A stretch of 64,000 nt of DNA, from positions 1,178,001 through 1,242,000 of the forward strand of contig CM066288.1 in assembly GCA_033816765.1 (NCBI GenBank), read 5' to 3'. Positions 9,459 through 19,789 of this stretch are shown here, in pieces. This DNA is from Nothopassalora personata. Its lineage: Eukaryota; Ascomycota; Dothideomycetes; Mycosphaerellales; Mycosphaerellaceae. Below the pieces are notes generated by a model that was not told the DNA's origin, did no database searches, and saw nothing but the letters and a program-made list of their open reading frames with translations. The position numbers and the translations under genes were made by a program. The first letter of the stretch is position 1. Each line of letters opens with the position of its first letter.

Positions 9459-10925
9459 ATGGCACCATTGAATGACATAGACGATCCATTCGAGGCCATT
9501 GAAACCATTGATCATGTCGAATGTGGAAAAGATGCTGCAAAGCACTTTGGTTTTGCTAAGGACTACATCAACCTCAATCACGGTATGCTGCCGAAACTAC
9601 TGACCCGCCACGCGATACGTCACGCTCATATCTTCAAGGATCATTCGGTACATATCCCCTCGAGGTCAAAGCCGTCCTACGCCACTTCCAGGATCAACAC
9701 GAAGCACGTCCAGACTGGTTCATCCGCTACGAATACCCTCGCCTAAACGATGAAGCTCGAGCGGCCATTGCCAAGTACCTTCACGCTCCCGTCGAAGGCG
9801 TCGTCTTCGTTCCCAACGCCAGCACTGGCGTCAACACCGTCCTCCGCAACCTCGTCTACCAGCCCGGCGACGTAATCATCTACTTCGCAACAATCTACGG
9901 AAGCTGCCACAAAACCATAGAATACATCACCGAGACCACCCCAGCCTCGAGCCGAAAAGTCGAATACACCTACCCCACCTCCGACAAAGATCTCTGCACA
10001 AAATTCGAATCCACCATCCACGCCCTCAAAACCCAAGGCAAGAACCCCCGCCTCGCAGTCTTCGACACCATCGTCTCCCTGCCCGGCGTCCGCATGCCCT
10101 TCGAAACTCTCACACGTCTCTGCAAATCCCACGGAATCTTAAGTCTGATCGACGCAGCCCACAGCGTAGGGCAGATCCCTCTAGACCTCACAACCCTGGA
10201 TCCCGACTTCTTCGTCAGCAACTGCCACAAATGGCTTCACGTCCCGCGGGCATGTGCAGTCTTCTACGTCCCAGAGCGGAACCATCACCTCATGCGCTCG
10301 AGCTTACCCACGAGTCATGGATTTGTTCCGCTGGATGATGGACGACTCGTGAGTCCGCTGCCTCCGAGTGCGAAGAGTGCTTTTGTGAATAATTTTGAGT
10401 TTGTGGGTACGCTGGATAGTTCGCCTTATCTGTGTGTTCCTGCTGCGCTGAGGTGGAGGAGTAAGGTTACTTACCAGGGGTTGACAGGTGAGAAGGCGGT
10501 TTACACGTACTGTGAGGCGTTGGCGAGGGAGGGTGGGCGGATGGTTGCGGAGATGTTGGGGACGCGGGTCATGGATAATGGGGAGGGCACGATGACGAAG
10601 TGTTCTTTTGCTAATGTTGAGCTGCCGTTGGGGTACGCTGAGATGAGTGGTGGGAACTATGGCACGGCGGTGAAGCTTGCGCAGTATGTTCGATATAGCG
10701 CTGATCAAGCCGTTCTTGCAGTGAACATGACTGACGATGACGCGCAGATGGATCTCCAAAGTTCTAGTGCACGAATACAACACTTTCCTCGCGATTCTTA
10801 TCCACGGCGACAAGTTCTGGGTCAGGCTGAGCGCTCAGATTTATCTGACATTGAAGGACTTCGAATGGAGCGGAAAGACGTTGCAAGCGGTATGTGAGAG
10901 GGCAAGGAAGGGGAGAGTGGGATGA
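9459..10925 (+). CDS. Egt2-like PLP enzyme (aminotransferase class V fold)
   Basis: Three exons: 9459-9582, 9639-10683 and 10748-10925, joining to 448 residues. Intron 1 (56 nt) has donor gtatgc, a ctgac branch and acceptor caag; it restores YINLNHGSFGTYPLEV, the hallmark start of isopenicillin-N-epimerase/Egt2-like enzymes. Intron 2 (64 nt) has donor gtatgt and acceptor gcgcag. The PLP-binding Lys239 sits in SNCHKWLHVPRACAVFYVPE; the cofactor Asp/His pair is in SLIDAAHSVGQ. Egt2 is the hercynylcysteine sulfoxide C-S lyase, last step of ergothioneine synthesis; relatives include LolT-type and cysteine-desulfurase-like proteins. Sequence motifs (FDTIVSLPGVRMPFETL, SAFVNNFEFVGTLD) fit Egt2-like lyases best, but fungi have several paralogues and no Egt1 is adjacent, so the exact substrate is unproven. 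The start at 9459 is preferred over 9372 because conserved sequence follows it. Confidence 0.78.
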
Positions 10926-11166
10926 TGGTGCAAAGTTTAGGTTGTAATAGAGTAGAGTAGGATCATGGTATCGGCAGCGCAGCTGCTACATTATCTTGCG
11001 AGAAGGAAGGCGAAGAAAAGCGAAATCATGACGTCCTGGTTAGCGATACTGGTTAAGATCTACTTACTGGTGGTCTTGTAATATCCTCTTTGACGCGGCC
11101 TCGCACCCCCTGGGTATCATGCTATCCTTTCCCCAATCTATTCCCCGTTCCCAATTCACCAACACA
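10926..11166. other. Convergent 3' spacer
   Basis: A 240-bp spacer between convergent genes (Egt2-like plus, CPSF_A-type minus), expected to hold two polyadenylation regions. Nothing else is seen. Confidence 0.35.
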
Positions 11167-14100
11167 TCAGACCCAATGGTCCAGGTCCCTCACAATCCCA
11201 ATGACCTCCCTCAATGCAACAAGCTCCTCATCTATATGCTTCCGTAACCACGCACCAACCGCGTGATCCTCCTTCATCAGCCTGTGCATGAGGCCCATTA
11301 GAGCTTCAACAGCACCTCTCTCGAAGACACGAGCGAGCACATCGCCGTCAATGTGCAAATCGTTCAGTCTGCTGCGCCCAGAAAACAGTATCACAACTTC
11401 TTCTTGTGCATAGTGCAGACCAATCGGCACTGTGCGACCCCTCGTGTCCGTCACCATGTCCACAGTAGGACTGTATGCACATGATGTGTATGAGTGAGGC
11501 GACAACTCGGGACACCACTCGACGAGCCTCTGTAACCAAGAAAGCCGCTTCCATATCACACTTTCGATGAGCATGATGCCCATGATGGCTCCATTGGTGC
11601 CACATCCTGTAATCCGAGGGAGAGGGACGCCTGTTTTGCTGCAGCGTGGGATACCTCTGGGTGCGTCCCCGCGGTATTGACTCGGATTCGCTGTTGCCAG
11701 CCGTATCAACGAGTGTGAAAGTTGAGCTTCGAACATGTATCTCGGAGGCGCGTCGAGGCCATCATCTTCCTGATGCCGGCTGATCGCGAAGAGCTGACCA
11801 TGTTTCGTGGTAGCCATGGTGAATGTGTCGTAATTGTATGTCTCAAGATATTCCGGCTTGATAGTGTAATGACTCAGGAGACTGTCCGCCCTCGTGGCAA
11901 CAACTACCGGTGTTAATGCATATTCGCCCTCCTCGTCTGGTTCATCTAGCAGCAAAGACACGATAGAATCCTTCATTGTGCTGACGACAATGAGGCGATT
12001 CTCGCCTTGGAACCCTTCGATGGTGACTTTGATGCCCGGACTGGCGAGCTTAAATGGCTTGCTCAGCTGATTCCGTTTCTTCTCCTCGACAGAGAACCTG
12101 TACAGGTACACGGTCTCGCCCGCGCAGATGACATAGGTCATCTCATCGTAGAGTGCCATAGCATGTACGTGGTCATCGAACACGAGATTAGGGCCACTTT
12201 CGCTGACATCCACGACCTCCCAATTGCGTATCGTAGGTTGCAGGAATGTTATGCGACCTCGACGAGAACCATTTTGGCGTACATAGCTCCCGCCGACAAG
12301 GATGAAAGAATATGTCTTCTCATTGCTCTGCTTGAAAGACCACTCTAGTAAGGCAGAGACTCTTTCTCCTGGCTGCATCTGATAGGAAAACGAAGGCTGA
12401 TCACTCTTGTCGGGAATGAAGTCGATGACAGGCCAGATCTGGCGTCTTTGCTCAGGAGGCGAATGTGGCTTGCTCGAAGGTAACGTGCGCACCTCTGTCT
12501 TGACCGAGGAGCATACGATACAGCGCGTCGATTGTGCATAGATGACACGGAATGGTGTTCCGCTCACGGAGATCTGTCGCGGTACAGGACCTGCGGTCTC
12601 TGCGAGTTCAGCCATCAGGAGCTCATTTCCCGACACCATTGCTATAGCATCGGCTAAGAAAGGTGTCGCCAGGTTGGCAGCTGTCGGTGCCTGGGCACAT
12701 GCCACAATTGGGGCTTGCGAAAGTGAAGGCCGAATCTTGTCGACGACCCAGATGTGGTCGATACTCAGGGGACTAGAGCTCTGCTTGTTCCAAGATAGCA
12801 GCCATGTGCTCCCGCCACCCATCGCGCATGCTTTCTCCTTGTCTTTGTTCAGTGGAACTAGTTTGACACTACTGCTGCAGACCGGTGTGACATAAGCGTC
12901 GCCCAGTGGTGTTTGAAAACCGCTGTCGAGGTCGAATGTCACGATTCTACCATCGCGTAGTCCGCATACAGCGAGCAATGCAATTTGCTCGGTATTATCC
13001 TGGTCTGACTGCAAAATCACCACGCTGTCGCACACATTTGAGCTGTCAAGTAATGCAGGGAGTGCTTTGATATGCATCAGGGGTATCTCAAGCCTACTGT
13101 TGAAGACGACACAGGCGACCGTGCCATCGTTGACGGCTGTAATGACAATGATGCTGTCAGCTACTAGAACTGCAGTCACGCACAGCGGTTCACACTGAAG
13201 CTTGATGGAAAACCGTTCTCGTGTTTCAGAATCATCATCTTGAGAAGGCAGACTGTAGCAGCAGATTCTGAAGTGATCATCGTGGCGTTCTGCAGTGACG
13301 AGAGCGGAGACGTCAGCTACTAGAGTAGCTGCAAGAATGCTCGATGGACTATCGAATGTGATGTTGGATGTGTCTTCGAAGTTGGCGTTCAGTGTTGTCG
13401 ATATGCAAAGCGTCCGATTGGTGGCTTGTACTATTTGGTGGTTGTTGGTCAAACCTGCAAAGATTGTCCGCTCAGTGAGCTCAAAAGCTGTCGCATCCTC
13501 GACTTCGTCCAGCTCATCAAAGTCCGCAGAGATACGAAGAAGCCTGGTTGCCGCAGGGCTGGAGAGCATCAGGATGACGGAACCCGAGGCCATATCCGGG
13601 AGGCTCCACATGTCAGTGGTGCTGGAAAGTCCTTCAATCTCTAAAAACGCCAACAAGCGGGCCTCAATGCCGCTGCGCAACTCTGTGAGTGCACCATAAG
13701 GCTGTCGACCCGATGTGACAAACAGAGTGTCACCCTCGCGGCTGGCTGTTTTGCTTTTGCGGCCGTCAATCGTGACCATGTCTGTCACGGAAGCCCAATT
13801 TGGTAGCGTTTCGATGATGTCGGGTTCCATCGTAGCATCACGACTCAGGTCCTCAAGGCGACGAGGACTAGGCCAGTGGCCGATGGAGACAGTTCGTCCG
13901 CTGCTCGTATCTCCAGCTACGGCAAGAATATCCGGGTCACCTTCATCACCGAGAGATGCGAAAGCAGTGCCAATATGGCACTTGAGATCGCCTGCCAAGC
14001 TGGTCAGGGTGGTTCCACGACTGTCGATGTCCATGAGGTAGACAAGTCCGTCTTCCCTGGCGAGATATATGCTATCCCGATCTCTTCTCGCTGCTTGACT

Positions 14101-15123
14101 GCGCCGCGGCTTCGCCCAGCTGGCCCAAACGGGCCCCTGCGGCGAGTTGCCGGGATATTTTGGATCTGTCCGCGTCAATGGAACATCTGCGCCGTCGGCC
14201 ACCCCTGACAGGATGTTCTTCCAACGGACGATTTGGTCGTCTGTGATGAGTAAGAAAGAAGCATCCCGTAGTGGGACAAGCAGACTTGGCACTCGTTGGG
14301 CCGAATCCAATGACTGTCCAGGATGAATTTGAGCACGAAAGAGACCAGAAGTAAAGTGCCAGTCGATCCTGACCGCTTTGGTGCGTCGTTGGTCTGTGAC
14401 TATCAACAGCAAGATGATGTGGTCCATGTCATCTGCGGGAGGAACCAGAAAGTCCATCTGTAAGATGACCCCATCGACTTGTAACGGACGCTGACTGGAG
14501 ACTGGGCACCAATCTTGTGACTGTGCCTTGATCTCGTGCTGTATTTGCTGCTTTGGCTTCGCTGAATATAACAGGACCTCTCTTTCGTTTGCCGCGGTGG
14601 CAAAGGCTCGGGAGAAAGGGTCAACTGCGAGGTATTCGCCTGGTTGGAACAAGGTCCGATCGAATGAGGGCATGGGCACGCTCTGCTGTACGAAAACAGG
14701 ACATCCACGCGCATCTGTGCGGATGTAGAGGAAGACCAGATCGTTGGAGTCTAGCGTTAGCAACACCGACTGAGGAGGATATGCCGCGCGATTGACCATG
14801 TGCTTGGACTCAGCTTCGAGCTTGACCAAGAAGTCTTCAGTTTCGGCATCGTCCTCATTGCTGAACACGGCAGCAGCACGTATATGCGCATCAAAGTCGT
14901 TCTTCCTGGCGACGAGCGTTTGGTGTCCATGTTTCCCAACCTGCTTAACCTCGATGAAGTCTTCGCCGATGTATACAACATCATTGCAACGCTTATGCCG
15001 TATTTGGGCATGTAAAATCCATTGTATGACAGGACTGCGGATTTGCGTCTTGGTGTACACTGCCAACTTGTCAAGACACGAGGATGTCCAGGCAGGAGAC
15101 TCCTCGTTGTCGACAAAATCCAT
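11167..15123 (-). CDS. DDB1/CPSF_A-type propeller protein (MMS1_N)
   Basis: An intronless 1318-residue protein. The N-terminus has the pattern of the fungal MMS1_N/DDB1-like family: SPVIQWILHAQIRHK, VVYIGEDFIEVKQV, then LTLDSNDLVFLYI and VQQSVPMPSFDRTLFQPGE at about residues 120-165. Long beta-rich repeats fill residues about 170-1000. A CPSF_A-like region (about 930-1100) includes GRITFLQPTIRNWEVVDV, YVICAGETVYLYRFSVEE and ENRLIVVSTMKDSIVSLL. These families (DDB1, CPSF160, SF3B3, Rik1, Mms1) form triple beta-propellers that scaffold cullin-4 ligases or RNA-processing complexes. It is not a close match to canonical DDB1, CFT1 or RSE1, which are more conserved. I place it in the divergent fungal branch often annotated as MMS1 N-terminal domain protein. 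Nuclear scaffold role is inferred from the family. Confidence 0.68.
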   Translation of the reverse strand: MDFVDNEESPAWTSSCLDKLAVYTKTQIRSPVIQWILHAQIRHKRCNDVVYIGEDFIEVKQVGKHGHQTLVARKNDFDAHIRAAAVFSNEDDAETEDFLVKLEAESKHMVNRAAYPPQSVLLTLDSNDLVFLYIRTDARGCPVFVQQSVPMPSFDRTLFQPGEYLAVDPFSRAFATAANEREVLLYSAKPKQQIQHEIKAQSQDWCPVSSQRPLQVDGVILQMDFLVPPADDMDHIILLLIVTDQRRTKAVRIDWHFTSGLFRAQIHPGQSLDSAQRVPSLLVPLRDASFLLITDDQIVRWKNILSGVADGADVPLTRTDPKYPGNSPQGPVWASWAKPRRSQAARRDRDSIYLAREDGLVYLMDIDSRGTTLTSLAGDLKCHIGTAFASLGDEGDPDILAVAGDTSSGRTVSIGHWPSPRRLEDLSRDATMEPDIIETLPNWASVTDMVTIDGRKSKTASREGDTLFVTSGRQPYGALTELRSGIEARLLAFLEIEGLSSTTDMWSLPDMASGSVILMLSSPAATRLLRISADFDELDEVEDATAFELTERTIFAGLTNNHQIVQATNRTLCISTTLNANFEDTSNITFDSPSSILAATLVADVSALVTAERHDDHFRICCYSLPSQDDDSETRERFSIKLQCEPLCVTAVLVADSIIVITAVNDGTVACVVFNSRLEIPLMHIKALPALLDSSNVCDSVVILQSDQDNTEQIALLAVCGLRDGRIVTFDLDSGFQTPLGDAYVTPVCSSSVKLVPLNKDKEKACAMGGGSTWLLSWNKQSSSPLSIDHIWVVDKIRPSLSQAPIVACAQAPTAANLATPFLADAIAMVSGNELLMAELAETAGPVPRQISVSGTPFRVIYAQSTRCIVCSSVKTEVRTLPSSKPHSPPEQRRQIWPVIDFIPDKSDQPSFSYQMQPGERVSALLEWSFKQSNEKTYSFILVGGSYVRQNGSRRGRITFLQPTIRNWEVVDVSESGPNLVFDDHVHAMALYDEMTYVICAGETVYLYRFSVEEKKRNQLSKPFKLASPGIKVTIEGFQGENRLIVVSTMKDSIVSLLLDEPDEEGEYALTPVVVATRADSLLSHYTIKPEYLETYNYDTFTMATTKHGQLFAISRHQEDDGLDAPPRYMFEAQLSHSLIRLATANPSQYRGDAPRGIPRCSKTGVPLPRITGCGTNGAIMGIMLIESVIWKRLSWLQRLVEWCPELSPHSYTSCAYSPTVDMVTDTRGRTVPIGLHYAQEEVVILFSGRSRLNDLHIDGDVLARVFERGAVEALMGLMHRLMKEDHAVGAWLRKHIDEELVALREVIGIVRDLDHWV

Positions 15124-15949
15124 GTTCAGAGATCAAGCTGGCTGTCCAGATCCAGTGTGCCAACGCAGCAGTATATAGCTACCTCCTCGCCTCGAGAGCC
15201 TGAACCCGACTGTGCTTCGGAACGATCATCACCCAGAGAGCAAGTAGCGGAGAAGGTCCCGGGAGCGGTATTTGTCCAGCACGACTCCATCAGCACTTGG
15301 GAACTCTGCAGGCGGCAATGAATGAGCCTCAGGGCGATAGAGTGGTGACCGCAGGCAACGACTGTTCAATGTGATGGCCGTGTGGAGTGTCGATCACGTC
15401 TCTGCATGCAATGGTGGCCAAGGAGGTCACAATGGTGAACTACTGCTGTCGTGGACAGTTGGGCACCTGGTCCCGCAACTGCCTTGCATTATTAGCTGCA
15501 CCATTGAAAATGATCACGTTTTGTGAGGGAAAAGACACTGACAGGGCTCTTTACCATTGGCCAGGCTTCGACGACTGGCTCTGCGCTCACCGGGTTTGCA
15601 TGTCGAATACGATGCGCAGGTACAGTCGTAGCGCGCCTTGCAGCTTGCAGAACGTCGCTTGCTCGGGTTGGCAGGAGGCGGAAGAATTGACACACACACC
15701 TACTTTTGCGTGCGGATGCGAATGTCGTACTCATGCGACCCACCAGGACCACGAGGCGGCGGTGCTTCGCCGCCGTTGTTTCGATGATGGTGTTGTTGCT
15801 CCTTCTACAGTCCGGGCTTATGGAAATATGACAGATCAGATCCTGGATGCACGCGCGGCGGCTGCTGAAATAGATGGCATGGATGATCTTAATGCAAGGA
15901 AATGTGCACGCCTTTGGAGCCCCCGGCACGACCTTGTAAAAACAAGTAA
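15124..15949. other. Gene-to-island transition, no gene accepted
   Basis: Promoter region of the CPSF_A-type gene, then sequence of ordinary composition up to about 15950, where CpA/TpG disappear abruptly and the RIP island starts. An open frame at 15387-15974 plus has Cys/His/Arg-rich content, runs into the RIP boundary and shows no domain. Confidence 0.4.
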
Positions 15950-16225
15950 AATCACTCTAGTATCTTATGAATAATTAATATACAGATAGAGAAGGTGTAT
16001 CGCATTCTCTACCCTTCCTACGCTTACTATCTATCTAATTTAGTTAATAATAATTCTATTATGTATCTAATATTACGTCTTAAATCTCTTTCTATATAAT
16101 TAAGCCCTAAATAGCTAGAATAGCTACTATCAAAGGGTCTATTATAGTTTATAGTACGTCTATAGTACTCTTACTAGAGATATCCTAATTTTATCTTTAT
16201 AGATCTACTATAAGCCTAGAGTAAT

Positions 16226-16625
16226 TATTATCGCGTTATTTTAGGTTATAGGAAGTTAATTAGTTTACTTAATTTAGGCTTATATATTAGTTATTATCAA
16301 AAGTAAGTAGTATATTGTATATATCTATCTAAAATTAAAGATTACTATAAATAAAAAGGCTTTACGTAACTAATTAAAGTTATCTATTTCTTAGTAGTAG
16401 ATATCTTATATTTAATAGACTATAGCCTAATTATACTTAGATTATAACACTCTCCCTTAGCTCTTACGTCTTATAGATAAATAAGCTAGTTTATATACAA
16501 TTATAAAATTACTAGACTTAGGGCCTTACTCTCTATTTATTACCTAAGTATCTTTATAACGTTAGTACTCGTTTACTATCTTATTATAGCTCTATTATAA
16601 GCTATATAGTAGGCTATTAAGTTAG
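16226..16625 (-). mobile_element. Copia remnant: 3' LTR and internal flank
   Basis: 16226 to about 16449 is a heavily RIPped copy of the Copia LTR seen at 31724-31929 (matching blocks around aaaaggct, tcttag and the end agattataaca). It continues into about 175 bp that match the internal sequence after that LTR (31930-32100). At about 16625 it is broken by the Gypsy LTR. The other end of the same element is at about 24913-25329. I found no clear duplication at the ends because of mutation. Confidence 0.6.
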
Positions 16626-16925
16626 ATATTATAAGAGAATATCGTAATCTATAGTACGTCTATAACCTTGTAGTTATAGATAAACTAAATCTTACCTTCT
16701 TCTATAGACGCCTTACGCGTTGCTTTATATAGGTATACGCGTTACTTACGGCTTATTAAGCTAGGTATAGCTATATATTATATATAAGAGTTAGCTATAG
16801 GCTACTCTTATACTTAAAGTCCTAATGTATATATATATATCCTATAAAGTTAAGTATATTATAGTTAGTATACTATTACTTACTTATCTATCTACTAAGC
16901 CATATAATTCTATATAGAACCTTTA

Positions 16926-17236
16926 TATTACGGTCCGTTACGGGTAACGTAGAAGGACCTAGCTAGACGAGTAGTCGAGACGAGCAGTCGAGCGGTCGGC
17001 TAGCTAGGTCGTACTCGACCGACTAGCTAACTAACTAGGTCGTGCTTAACTAGCTAGTCGCGCTAAGACATAGCATTATATAGACGACGCTCTTTTATAA
17101 GTAGATAGGAGCCTCGTACTTAACTTATTTTAAGTATACACTATATACTATTTAGGACTACTACCTTCTTAACGAGTTAGAGACATTACTATAAAGAACT
17201 AAGCCTAGTTAGGATAACGTATAGCGGTTCCTAACA
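16926..17236. mobile_element. RIPped solo LTR (family of 59242-59589)
   Basis: A 311-bp solo LTR inserted in Gypsy gag sequence. The 5-bp duplication CTTTA is present at 16921-16925 and 17237-17241, and homologous uninterrupted gag around 23813 reads through this point. Its right two-thirds align with the unmutated LTR at 59242-59589 (for example ggagcctcgt, aagtatacactatatact, agcggttcctaaca). TG has become TA at the left end. Confidence 0.75.
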
Positions 17237-17451
17237 CTTTAATTTACTTATTGTATATATAGTACCTAAGAGCGTAAAGATAAGTACGAGTTCTCTAAGG
17301 AATACTTATATCTTCTTTATTAAGTTCCCCTTAAAATAAATAGGCTCTTTAAGGCGTAGTTAAACTATATATACTATAGCGGTATCTTACACTATAATAT
17401 TATTATTAGTAGCTATAGATATAGAAGTAAAGGTAATAGTAGGAGAGTAGT

Positions 17452-17829
17452 ATTATGTCTCGTTCTAGGGCTAGTCTTAAAAGAGAGATAAGTTAAGTTA
17501 CGTGGCGGTATTCTTTAGAGAGGCTAAAGCGAGCTAAGCGAAGATAAATGATTAGGATAAGAGTGTATTCCAATTAGTGAGATAGTAACATAAGTTAAAC
17601 GCATCGAAACTATAAGGGATTCTTAGCGTTCCTAAATACTATTACGTCTCGTTCTAGGGCTAGTCTTAAAAGAGAGATAAGTTAAGTTACGTAGCGGTAT
17701 TCTTTAGAGAGACTAAAGCGAGCTAAGCGAAGATAAATAATTAGGATAAGAGTATATTCTAATTAGTAAGATAGTAATATAAGTTAAACGCATTAAATCT
17801 ATAAGGGATTCTTAGCATTCCTAAATATA
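17452..17829. repeat. Tandem duplication, 2 x 189 bp
   Basis: Two adjacent copies (17452-17640, 17641-17829), each starting atta(t/c)gtctcgttctaggg and ending cctaaata. Copy 1 still has TG/CA at sites where copy 2 has TA, so copy 2 is the more RIP-mutated. Not related to any LTR here that I can see. Confidence 0.85.
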
Positions 17830-17855
17830 AAGGAGATTCGTAGATCTCGGTAATT

Positions 17856-17927
17856 AGTCTAATTATTCTAAGTATAAGCAGTCTAATTAGTCTAAGCATA
17901 AGTAGTCTAATCGCCCTAAGTCTAAGC
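17856..17927. repeat. 24-bp tandem repeat, 3 units
   Basis: Three units beginning agtctaat at 17856, 17880 and 17904, each ending ctaag(t/c)(a/c)taag(c/t) or a close variant. The array lies between the 189-bp duplication and the inner Gypsy LTR. Confidence 0.7.
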
Positions 17928-18014
17928 GCTTAGGTAGGATAAGTTACGTGCTCGTCTCGTTATTATAATTCTAGGGTCTATAGGAATTATTCCGTAATAA
18001 GTAGTCTTCTCTAG

Positions 18015-18212
18015 TGTAAGGACCGTAAGGCTATAAGGGGATGTCGCAATATATAGCACGCCTACGATTTTCTAATCGTAGATGAACTAAAGCTTACTTT
18101 CTTCTATCGACGCTATACGCGTCTCCTAGTGTACGTATACGCGTTACGTGCGGTATGCTAAGCCGGGCATAGCCGCATTATATATAAGGGTTAGCTATAG
18201 GCTACCCTTATA
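18015..18212 (-). repeat. 3' LTR of Gypsy copy I
   Basis: Starts tgtaaggaccgtaagg and ends gctacccttata (RIPped from ...ttaca). It aligns end to end with 24277-24474 at identical length. Confidence 0.85.
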
Positions 18213-18626
18213 ACTACCTCTCCTTCTAGGACGAGCTACCCTTAGCTCGCGGCTTTAGGAGGTTTCTATATAAGTAATCTATCTACGTCTCGTAGATTCC
18301 GTTACTATACAACCCGCCTACGGGTCTCGTACGTGTCGTTATTATAGTGTAGGTAGGTATAAAGTTATAGTTACCGGGTTAACTAACTCGAGGGTTTAAG
18401 AAGCGTACCCTCTTCCTCCTTTTCCTTCTTTTCCCTTATACTACGTTCTCGTAGCGTACTATACCCGTACTACTAGCGATCTACTAGCTCCTTACTAGCG
18501 ACTATCTAGCGACCCGCTAGTACTACTATAGCTTTAGAGGAAGCTATCTAAGACTAGCTCCGCTAGGAGGCTCTTATAGGGGGCCTATTAGTACTACTAA
18601 CACTATTACTAGTACTACTAGTATAG

Positions 18627-19498
18627 ATGTCTAGCGCGCTCGGCGTACTAGATACGCTAGCGAAGCGTAAGTTTAGCGTACTAGGGCCGTAGACCCCTAA
18701 GTCCTTACTAGCTAGGCGCCTAGGTATAGACATTAAGATATATATACGTTATCTACTATACTTCGTAGCTAGTAAGTATTCGCTACGCTCTTCGCTTACG
18801 ATACGCTTACTAATAGTATAGTAGACGAGTAGGATACGTGTAATAGTATTACTACCGGCGAGTTACTTAAGAAGCGTAGGCGCTATAGAGACATTAGGCA
18901 CCCCTACGTTAGTAATACTAGCGTCGCTATCGCGTAGCTAGTAGCTCGCCTACGCGCCGCTCGCGCCTAGCGCGATAAGCTTATCTAGGGGCTTAGTAAC
19001 CCTATTACTAAATAAGAGTAGGATACTCTAGACTAGTAGTACGAGCTCTACGCCTAGCTAGCCGAGTAGATCTTAGAGGTAAGTACTACGCCTCGCTAGC
19101 GCTCCCTACGCTCGCCGTGTACGGCGTACTATCGCTCCCTATATAAATCGGCTAACTTCCTCCTAGGCTAAGAGGTAGTTTAGTGCCTATAAGAATAAGC
19201 GTATAGGCGACACCCGCGTACGCTTCGCCGGCGCCTCTACTACTACTACCCCCTCCTCCGCCGCCGCTACTACGTCCGTAGTTCTATAGTAAGAGTAGAA
19301 TAGGGCCCTTAATAGGCTCTTCGAGCTCGGCCGTACGGTAAGTAATATACGTATCGTATACGTGTCCTATACTAACCGTAGTTATAGTTCCTATAGGCTA
19401 GAAACATTAACACTACTACGGCCGATAGGGCCTTCTTACTACTAGCCCTACGGGGCGAGTATAATAAGGAGGATAATAAGGATAATAATAACGAGTAA
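18627..19498 (+). pseudogene. Antisense four-exon gene in Gypsy copy I
   Basis: A plus-strand gene model inside a minus-strand retroelement. Exons: 18627-18771, 18825-19078, 19167-19337, 19397-19498. Introns of 53, 88 and 59 nt all begin gtaagt; the first two have ctaa branch-like sites (cttactaat, gctaact) and the third tactaac; all end in tag. Splicing gives about 223 residues with stops only where the other copy has Gln or stop, as RIP produces. Recognisable shared segments with the copy at 55338-56275: DTCNSITTGELLKK against DNCNSVTTGELLKK, LVARLRAARA against LVSRLRAARS, and NRALNRLFELGR against NRALNKLFELGR. Exon 2 is 254 nt in both. The C-terminal exon ends in an acidic Asn-rich tail. 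No known domain is recognised. The sense RNA of the element would not have these introns removed. Confidence 0.65.
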
Positions 19499-19789
19499 TC
19501 GCGCGCTCTACGTATGTTAGCCGCCTACTACGCGCCTATCTTTTATCTACGTAGCGCCGTAGCGCGCCTATAAAAGTTTATTTTTAAAATAAATACTCTT
19601 CTCTCTACTCTTCTCTCTCCTTACCTCCCTCTCTAATGTTATTACTATCGGGGGTGTTTACTTAACTAAGTAAGCGAGCCTTTTAGTCCGATAGAAGATA
19701 CTATAGGTTAGTATCTTATATACTAGTTATAGCTAAGTTTACTATCGGGGGTAGAGGTCCTTATATCTAGCTACCGGAGGGTTAAGGCC

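Noticed and set aside
13295..14208. Long plus-strand frames inside the CPSF_A-type gene
   Set aside because: Shadows of a 1318-codon minus-strand gene with clear family motifs.
15387..15974. 195-residue plus-strand open frame beside the RIP island
   Set aside because: Cys/His/Arg-rich composition without a domain, and it runs across the composition boundary; no support as a gene.
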